Source: Stenotrophomonas maltophilia (GTDB lineage Bacteria; Pseudomonadota; Gammaproteobacteria; Xanthomonadales; Xanthomonadaceae). From it: DNA of 11,456 nucleotides. The translations under genes and the position numbers were made by a program. The stretch covers positions 14,134-25,589 of the forward strand of contig DGLB01000017.1 of NCBI GenBank assembly GCA_002387845.1, given 5' to 3'. The first letter of the stretch is position 1. The number at the start of each line of letters is the position of its first letter. Below are positions 5,438 to 11,456 of this stretch, piece by piece. The notes under the pieces are model-generated. The model searched no databases, was not told where the DNA came from, and was given only the letters and a program-made list of their open reading frames with translations.

Positions 5438-6506
5438 TCGTGGCCCGCAGGAACCGGATGTAGGCGACGTAAGCGTCGCCGACGTGCTGGCCGCGCAGGC
5501 GCGGCTGCGTCGGTTCCTGCCGCCTACGCCACTGCACTATGCAGAGCGGTTCGGCACCTGGCTGAAGCTGGAGAACCTGCAGCGCACCGGTTCCTACAAG
5601 GTGCGCGGCGCATTGAACGCGCTGCTGGCCGGGCGCGAGCGTGGCGACGAACGACCGGTGATCTGCGCTTCGGCCGGCAACCATGCACAGGGTGTGGCCT
5701 GGGCCGCGTATCGGTTGAACATTCCGGCCATCACGGTGATGCCACACGGCGCCCCGGCCACCAAGATCGCCGGTGTGGCGCACTGGGGGGCCACGGTCCG
5801 CCAGCATGGCAACAGCTATGACGAGGCCTACGCGTTTGCCCGGCAATTGGCCGAACAGAATGGCTACCGGTTCCTGTCGGCGTTCGACGATGCCGACGTG
5901 ATCGCCGGCCAGGGCACGCTGGGCATCGAACTGGCCGCGCATGCGCCGGATGTGGTGATCGTGCCGATTGGCGGCGGCGGACTGGCCTCGGGTGTGGCGC
6001 TGGCGCTGAAATCGCAGGGCGTGCGCATTGTCGGAGCCCAGGTCGAAGGCGTGGACTCCATGGCCCGCGCCATCCAGGGCGATGTACGCGAAATCGCCCC
6101 CGTGGCCACGCTGGCTGACGGGGTGAAAGTAAAGATTCCCGGCTTCCTGACCCGTCGCCTGTGCAGCAGCCTGCTGGATGACGTGGTGATCGTGCGCGAG
6201 GCGGAATTGCGCGAAACCCTGGTGCGACTGGCACTGGAAGAACATGTCATTGCCGAAGGAGCCGGCGCGCTGGCCCTGGCCGCTGGCCGCCGCGTGGCCG
6301 GCAAGCGCAAGTGCGCGGTGGTATCCGGCGGCAACATCGATGCGGCCGTGCTGGCGCAGCTGTTATGCGAGGTGCGTCCGCGCCCGCCGCGCAAGCCGCG
6401 ACGGCGCAGCAGCGAGCGCCCACGACTACCGACTTTCTCCCCTACCCCCCCTTCTTCTTCCCTTCCTACCCATTCCGGCACCCCCGTCGAGGAGACTTCC
6501 TGGTGA
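5427..6506 (+). CDS. ilvA: Threonine ammonia-lyase (threonine deaminase), short form without ACT domain
   Basis: The PLP enzyme converts threonine to 2-oxobutyrate and ammonia, feeding isoleucine synthesis through IlvGM. It has 359 residues. The fold-type II core shows the PLP lysine K58 in GSYKVRGA, SAGNHAQG (82-89), the phosphate-binding GGGGL (182-186) and SGGN (300-303). The biosynthetic E. coli enzyme has about 514 residues with a C-terminal regulatory pair of ACT-like domains; that region is missing, so the protein resembles TdcB in length and isoleucine feedback through such a domain is not possible. From about residue 316 the protein becomes a Pro/Arg/Ser-rich tail of about 43 residues, encoded by a pyrimidine-rich stretch, with no domain I recognise. 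The ATG at 5427 has GGGGGAG 4 bases upstream and overlaps ilvM by 11 bases. The stop TGA shares bases with the leuA GTG. The alternative name is tdcB. Confidence 0.93.
   Translation: MPASRGPQEPDVGDVSVADVLAAQARLRRFLPPTPLHYAERFGTWLKLENLQRTGSYKVRGALNALLAGRERGDERPVICASAGNHAQGVAWAAYRLNIPAITVMPHGAPATKIAGVAHWGATVRQHGNSYDEAYAFARQLAEQNGYRFLSAFDDADVIAGQGTLGIELAAHAPDVVIVPIGGGGLASGVALALKSQGVRIVGAQVEGVDSMARAIQGDVREIAPVATLADGVKVKIPGFLTRRLCSSLLDDVVIVREAELRETLVRLALEEHVIAEGAGALALAAGRRVAGKRKCAVVSGGNIDAAVLAQLLCEVRPRPPRKPRRRSSERPRLPTFSPTPPSSSLPTHSGTPVEETSW
6433..6467 (+). other. Polypyrimidine tract in the 3' end of ilvA
   Basis: Thirty-four of 35 bases are C or T, including a run of seven C (6445-6451) and then repeated ttc units. 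It encodes the low-complexity tail of IlvA and lies some 35 bases ahead of leuA. The RNA should be C/U-rich, G-poor and unstructured. That is the composition of Rho-loading sites and also of purine/pyrimidine DNA able to form triplex. No function is shown. Confidence 0.5.
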
Positions 6507-8056
6507 CTACGCCCAACTCCCCCCGCATTCGAATTTTTGACACCACCCTGCGCGACGGCGAGCAATCGCCCGGTTGCAGCATGAGCCCGCAGCAGAAGCT
6601 GGTGATGGCCCGCGCCCTGGACGAACTGGGGGTGGATGTCATTGAAACCGGCTTCCCGGCCAGTTCGCAGTCCGACCGTGACGCCATGGCCCTGATCGGC
6701 AGCGAAGTACGCCGCCCGACCCTGGCGGTGCTGTCGCGCTGCCTGCAGGCCGACATCGAGACCTCGGCCAAGGCGTTGGAAGCCGCTGCCAATGCGCGCC
6801 TGCACGTGTTCCTGTCGACCAGCCCGCTGCACCGTGAACACAAGCTGCGCATGACCCGCGAGCAGGTACTGGAGTCGGTGCACCGCCATGTCAGCCTGGC
6901 CCGCAGCTATGTGGACGATGTCGAGTTCTCCGCCGAAGACGCCACCCGCACCGAAGAGGACTTCCTGATCGAGGTCGCGCGCGTCGCGGCCGCCGCCGGG
7001 GCCACCACCATCAACCTGCCGGATACGGTCGGCTTCACCACCCCGGAAGAAATCCGCGGCATGTTCCAGCGCGTGATCGCCGGCGTGCCCGACAGCGACC
7101 GCATCATCTTCAGCGCGCACTGCCACAACGACCTGGGCCTGGCCGTGGCCAACTCGCTGGCCGCCATTGAAGGCGGCGCGCGCCAGGTGGAGTGCACCAT
7201 CAACGGCATCGGCGAGCGTGCGGGCAACTGCTCGCTGGAAGAGCTGGCGATGGTGCTGAAGGTACGCAATGCGTTCTATGAAGAAGACACCCGCATCAAC
7301 ACACCGCGCATTGTCTCCACCTCGCAGCTGCTGCAGCGCCTGGTCGGCATGCCGGTCCAGCGCAACAAGGCCATCGTGGGCGCGAACGCGTTCGCGCACG
7401 AATCCGGCATTCACCAGCACGGCATGCTGCGCCACCGTGGCACCTACGAGATCATGCGCCCGGAAGACGTGGGCTGGGAAAACTCGCAGATGGTGCTGGG
7501 CCGCCACAGCGGTCGCGCCGCTGTCGAAGCCCGCCTGCGCGCCCTGGGCTTCTGGCTGGAGGAAGAAGAACTGAAGCTGGTGTTCGAACAGTTCAAGGCA
7601 TTGTGCGAGCAGCAGCGCGTGGTCACTGACGCCGACCTGCAGGCGCTGATGCAGGGCAGCAGCAACCAGAACGGCTACCGACTGGCCTCGATGACCATCA
7701 GTGACGTTGGCAGCCGTGCCAATGCACTGGTGGAACTGTCCGACCCGGACGGCAACCGCGTGGCCGAGACCGCGCAGGGCGACGGACCGGTGGATGCACT
7801 GTTCGGTGCGCTGTCGGCCGCCACCGGCGTGCAGCTGCATCTGGACAGCTACCACGTGCACAGCGTCGGCATCGGTGCGGACGCGCGCGGCGAAGCCAAC
7901 CTGAGCGTGCGCCACGACGGCGTGGAGTATGAGGGCACCGGCACCAGCCGTGACATCATCGAGGCGTCCGCGCTGGCCTGGCTGGACGTGGCCAACCGCC
8001 TGCTGCGCCAGCGCCAGGCCACGGCCGAACAGCCCGACGCCACCGCTGCTGCCTGA
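6503..8056 (+). CDS. leuA: 2-isopropylmalate synthase
   Basis: This is the first committed step of leucine synthesis: condensation of acetyl-CoA with 2-oxoisovalerate. The 517 residues match the bacterial LeuA of about 520. The TIM-barrel catalytic domain opens with FDTTLRDGEQSPG (metal ligand D13, R17) and has the metal-binding HCHND (H206, H208) followed by NGIGERAGN. A linker with HESGIHQHGML (299-309) leads to the C-terminal LeuA regulatory domain (about 385-505), where leucine feedback acts in this family. The GTG start at 6503 is chosen because GAGGAG lies 8 bases upstream and the protein begins right at the first strand; the next in-frame ATG would remove the catalytic DTTLRDGE motif. 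GTGA joins the ilvA stop and leuA start, so translation is probably coupled. Confidence 0.96.
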   Translation: MTTPNSPRIRIFDTTLRDGEQSPGCSMSPQQKLVMARALDELGVDVIETGFPASSQSDRDAMALIGSEVRRPTLAVLSRCLQADIETSAKALEAAANARLHVFLSTSPLHREHKLRMTREQVLESVHRHVSLARSYVDDVEFSAEDATRTEEDFLIEVARVAAAAGATTINLPDTVGFTTPEEIRGMFQRVIAGVPDSDRIIFSAHCHNDLGLAVANSLAAIEGGARQVECTINGIGERAGNCSLEELAMVLKVRNAFYEEDTRINTPRIVSTSQLLQRLVGMPVQRNKAIVGANAFAHESGIHQHGMLRHRGTYEIMRPEDVGWENSQMVLGRHSGRAAVEARLRALGFWLEEEELKLVFEQFKALCEQQRVVTDADLQALMQGSSNQNGYRLASMTISDVGSRANALVELSDPDGNRVAETAQGDGPVDALFGALSAATGVQLHLDSYHVHSVGIGADARGEANLSVRHDGVEYEGTGTSRDIIEASALAWLDVANRLLRQRQATAEQPDATAAA

Positions 8057-8084
8057 CCCCTATTCCTGCAAGGCCACGCTCCAG

Positions 8085-9514
<1,430 letters not shown>

Positions 9515-9515
<1 letters not shown>

Positions 9516-10093
9516 TGAGCGGCTTCCGCACCCTCACCTCGGCCAGCGTGGTGCTGCGCCAGACCAACATCGATACCGACCAGATCATTCCGGCACGGTT
9601 CCTGTCCACCACCGAACGCGCCGGCCTGGGCCGCAACGCCTTCAATGACTGGCGCTGGCAGGCTGACGGCAGTCCCGTGCCGGCATTCCCGTTCAACCAG
9701 CCCCACAACGCCGGGCGCAGCATCCTGCTGGCCGGGCGCAACTTCGGCTGCGGCTCCTCGCGCGAGCACGCGCCATGGGCGCTGACCGACCTGGGCCTGC
9801 GCGCGATTGTCAGCAGCGAGATTGCCGACATCTTCCGCGGCAACTCGTTGAAGAACGGCCTGCTGCCGATCGTGCTGGCCGAGGCCGATGTACAGTCGCT
9901 GATGCAGCGGCCCGACGACGCGCTGACCATCGATGTCGCCGCACGCGAGCTGCGCACCCCCGATGGCCGGGTGTTCTCCTTCCCGCTGGACGGCTTCTCG
10001 CAGACCTGCCTGCTGGAAGGCGTGGACCAGTTGGGGTATCTGTTGGGCCGTGTCCCTGAAATCGAACGTTACGAGAGTGAGCATGCACGCTGA
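9515..10093 (+). CDS. leuD: 3-isopropylmalate dehydratase, small subunit
   Basis: This is the swivel-domain partner of LeuC in isopropylmalate isomerase. It has 192 residues (E. coli LeuD about 201). Marks are NIDTDQIIPARFL (18-30) and the substrate-binding block GRNFGCGSSREHAPWAL (74-90), followed by SSEIADIFRGNSLKNGLLP. The ATG at 9515 forms TAATG with the leuC stop and has AGGAGG 7 bases upstream, the strongest ribosome site in the operon, which suits equal production of the two subunits. Its end overlaps leuB by 11 bases. Confidence 0.96.
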
Positions 10094-11141
10094 GATTGTT
10101 GTTCTGCCCGGTGATGGCATCGGCCCGGAAGTCGCCGCCGCCGCCGTCGCCGTCCTGAAGTCGATTGCCGAACGCTTCAACCACAGCTTCACCTTCAGCG
10201 AGCACGACATCGGCGGAATCGCCATCGACCGCCATGGCGAGCCCCTGCCGGCCAGCACCCTGGCCGCCTGCCAGTCCGCCCAGGCCGTGCTGCTCGGCGC
10301 GGTGGGCGGGCCGAAGTGGTCCGATCCCAATGCCAAGGTCCGCCCCGAGCAGGGCCTGCTGGCGATCCGCAAGGCGCTGGGGCTGTACGCCAACCTGCGC
10401 CCGGTGCGCACCCATGAAGCCGCACTGGGCGCTTCGCCGATCAAGGCCGAGCTGCTCCAGGGCGTGGACTTCGTGGTGGTGCGCGAACTCACCGGTGGCA
10501 TCTATTTCGGCGACAAGACCCGCGACGCCGACAGCGCCAGCGACCTGTGCCGTTACACCGTGACCGAGATCGAGCGCGTGCTGCGCAGCGCCTTCACCCT
10601 CGCCCGCCAGCGCCGCGGCAAGGTCACTTCGGTGGACAAAGCCAACGTGCTGGAGACCTCGCGCCTGTGGCGTGACGTGGCAGCGCGCATCGGCCGCGAG
10701 GAATTCCCGGATGTGGCGCTGGAGCACCAGCTGGTCGATTCGATGGCCATGCACCTGCTGGCCAAGCCGCGCGAGTACGACGTGATCGTGACCGAGAACA
10801 TGTTCGGCGACATCCTGACCGATGAGGCGTCGATGCTGGCCGGTTCGCTGGGCCTGCTGCCATCGGCCTCGCTGGGCGAACCGGGTGCGGTGGGCATCTA
10901 CGAACCGATCCACGGCTCGGCCCCGGACATCGCCGGCAAGGGCATTGCGAACCCGTACGCAACGATCTTCAGCGCGGCAATGCTGCTGCGGCATTCGCTG
11001 GGTCTGGAGGCGGAGGCTGCAGCCGTGGAAGCCGCAGTGCATGCGGCATTGGATGATGGGGTGTTTACCGCCGATCTGGCCGCGAAGGGCTCAGCGGTTT
11101 CCACGACCCAGGCCACCGACGCGGTTCTCGCACGCCTGTAA
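10083..11141 (+). CDS. leuB: 3-isopropylmalate dehydrogenase
   Basis: The enzyme oxidises and decarboxylates 3-isopropylmalate to 2-oxoisocaproate with NAD+, the last LeuABCD step before transamination. The 352 residues carry LPGDGIGPE (8-16), the arginines R96, R106 and R134 and the block RELTGGIYFG (134-143) for substrate binding, K186, and metal aspartates D219, D243 and D247. The block EPIHGSAPDIAGKGIANP contains D282, which favours NAD over NADP. The ATG at 10083 lies within the end of leuD after a GAGAGTGAG purine stretch. It is the last gene of the operon; about 30 bases on lies a GTAG stem-loop rather than a classical terminator. Confidence 0.96.
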   Translation: MHAEIVVLPGDGIGPEVAAAAVAVLKSIAERFNHSFTFSEHDIGGIAIDRHGEPLPASTLAACQSAQAVLLGAVGGPKWSDPNAKVRPEQGLLAIRKALGLYANLRPVRTHEAALGASPIKAELLQGVDFVVVRELTGGIYFGDKTRDADSASDLCRYTVTEIERVLRSAFTLARQRRGKVTSVDKANVLETSRLWRDVAARIGREEFPDVALEHQLVDSMAMHLLAKPREYDVIVTENMFGDILTDEASMLAGSLGLLPSASLGEPGAVGIYEPIHGSAPDIAGKGIANPYATIFSAAMLLRHSLGLEAEAAAVEAAVHAALDDGVFTADLAAKGSAVSTTQATDAVLARL

Positions 11142-11170
11142 CGCCCCGTCACGAGCGATGCCAGGGCCGC

Positions 11171-11193
11171 GTAGGGACACGCCATGCGTGTCC
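11171..11193 (+). repeat. GTAG-headed stem-loop (SMAG/REP-like) after leuB
   Basis: GTAG (11171-11174) is followed directly by a perfect 8-bp stem ggacacgc/gcgtgtcc (11175-11182, 11186-11193) with a cat loop. GTAG plus a short hairpin is the build of the SMAG repeats of S. maltophilia, the mobile REP-type sequences linked to RAYT transposases. No T-run follows, but its position 29 bases past the leuB stop suggests it protects or ends the operon mRNA. Confidence 0.6.
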
Positions 11194-11243
11194 GCTGCTG
11201 GATTCATGCGAACAGCCGATGCGCAACGGTCTTCTGGTTTGGC

Positions 11244-11341
11244 GGGACGGTGCGGGTTCGCGGGGGACGCCGTGAACCCTTCCATGGGGGCTTGTCAAAA
11301 ACATCCATGTTTTTGACACCCCCGCGAACCCGCACCGTCCC
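11244..11341. repeat. Nested palindrome with perfect 23-bp outer arms
   Basis: The outer arm 11244-11266 is the exact reverse complement of 11319-11341. Inside is a second perfect inverted repeat: gtcaaaaacat (11294-11304) and atgtttttgac (11307-11317), with two bases between. The nesting is asymmetric: 27 extra bases (11267-11293) lie between outer and inner arm on the left, but only one base on the right. The A/T runs of the inner hairpin could give transcription termination in either direction. No protein frame here is credible. Confidence 0.75.
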
Positions 11342-11347
11342 ACCTTC

Positions 11348-11380
11348 GACAGAAGGTCGGTGGCCACAGCAGATCCAAAA
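11348..11380 (+). repeat. Copy of the unit found at 43-74 and (inverted) at 186-217
   Basis: Alignment with 43-74 gives 27 identical bases with one inserted base, including gacaga, gtcggtggcca and agatc. It follows directly after the 98-base palindrome and precedes the GTAG pair. Together with the left-end copies this shows a dispersed repeat family around the operon. Confidence 0.6.
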
Positions 11381-11382
11381 CC

Positions 11383-11443
11383 GGTAGCGCCGGCCGTTGG
11401 CCGGCCCACGGACCGCCTGGGCCGGCCAACGGCCGGCGCTACC
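11383..11443. repeat. Inverted pair of GTAG (SMAG-like) elements
   Basis: Bases 11383-11406 are the exact reverse complement of 11420-11443 (24 bp), with 13 bases between. Each half is GTAG plus its own 7-bp hairpin (gccggcc-gtt-ggccggc at 11389-11405, and its mirror at 11421-11437). Head-facing pairs of this kind are the usual form of REP/SMAG dimers and can fold into one long hairpin. Confidence 0.75.
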
Positions 11444-11456
11444 CATCGACGCTCCA

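Noticed and set aside
5864..7915. Very long open frame (683 codons) on the minus strand across ilvA and leuA
   Set aside because: It is antisense to two clear enzymes, its product is His/Ala/Gly-rich without any family motif, and such frames are common opposite GC-rich genes.
9810..11042. Minus-strand frame of 410 codons opposite leuD and leuB
   Set aside because: It is antisense to two well-supported genes and shows no recognisable domain.
11149..11446. Short open frames on both strands after leuB
   Set aside because: They consist of translated palindromes and GTAG repeats; the products are Pro/Arg-rich with no ribosome sites.

Overview
The window reads as a chromosomal segment of a GC-rich gammaproteobacterium of the Xanthomonadaceae, most likely Stenotrophomonas. 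The grounds are the gene order ilvC-ilvG-ilvM-ilvA-leuA-leuC-leuD-leuB, which is characteristic of that family, the high G+C third codon positions, and short palindromes headed by the tetranucleotide GTAG near the right end, which resemble the SMAG repeats known from S. maltophilia. The genus call is an inference from the sequence alone.

Layout. Bases 1-236 hold no convincing gene; most of this stretch (43-217) is an imperfect fold-back repeat. Bases 237-1955 on the minus strand encode a secreted gamma-glutamyltransferase-family protein that starts at GTG. The divergent region 1956-2449 (about 490 bases) is regulatory. It has a strong-looking promoter at 2182-2211 and a short unlisted leader gene at 2219-2347 with a Leu-Leu-Val-Leu-Val-Leu-Ile block. 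A set of alternative RNA hairpins follows, ending in an intrinsic terminator at 2370-2400. This is a complete transcription attenuator for the operon that follows.

Bases 2450-11141 are a tightly packed plus-strand operon of eight genes. In order they encode ketol-acid reductoisomerase, the large and small subunits of acetohydroxyacid synthase, a short threonine deaminase without a C-terminal regulatory domain, 2-isopropylmalate synthase, the two isopropylmalate isomerase subunits and 3-isopropylmalate dehydrogenase. ilvG/ilvM, ilvM/ilvA, ilvA/leuA, leuC/leuD and leuD/leuB all overlap by 1-17 bases, so translational coupling is likely. Together the products take threonine to 2-oxobutyrate, build the acetohydroxy acids for isoleucine and valine, reduce and isomerise them, and run the whole leucine branch from 2-oxoisovalerate to 2-oxoisocaproate. 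Dihydroxyacid dehydratase (ilvD) and the branched-chain aminotransferase (ilvE) are absent and must be encoded elsewhere.

Bases 11142-11456 carry no gene I believe in. They hold a GTAG stem-loop just after leuB, a 98-base nested palindrome with perfect 23-bp arms, a copy of the repeat unit also seen at the left end, and a perfect 24-bp inverted pair of GTAG elements. The window is mostly ordinary core metabolism. The parts worth a second look are the attenuator with its apparently leaderless leader gene, the C-rich linker between ilvA and leuA, and the dispersed palindromes at both ends. I see no defence system, CRISPR array, transposase gene, rRNA or tRNA.
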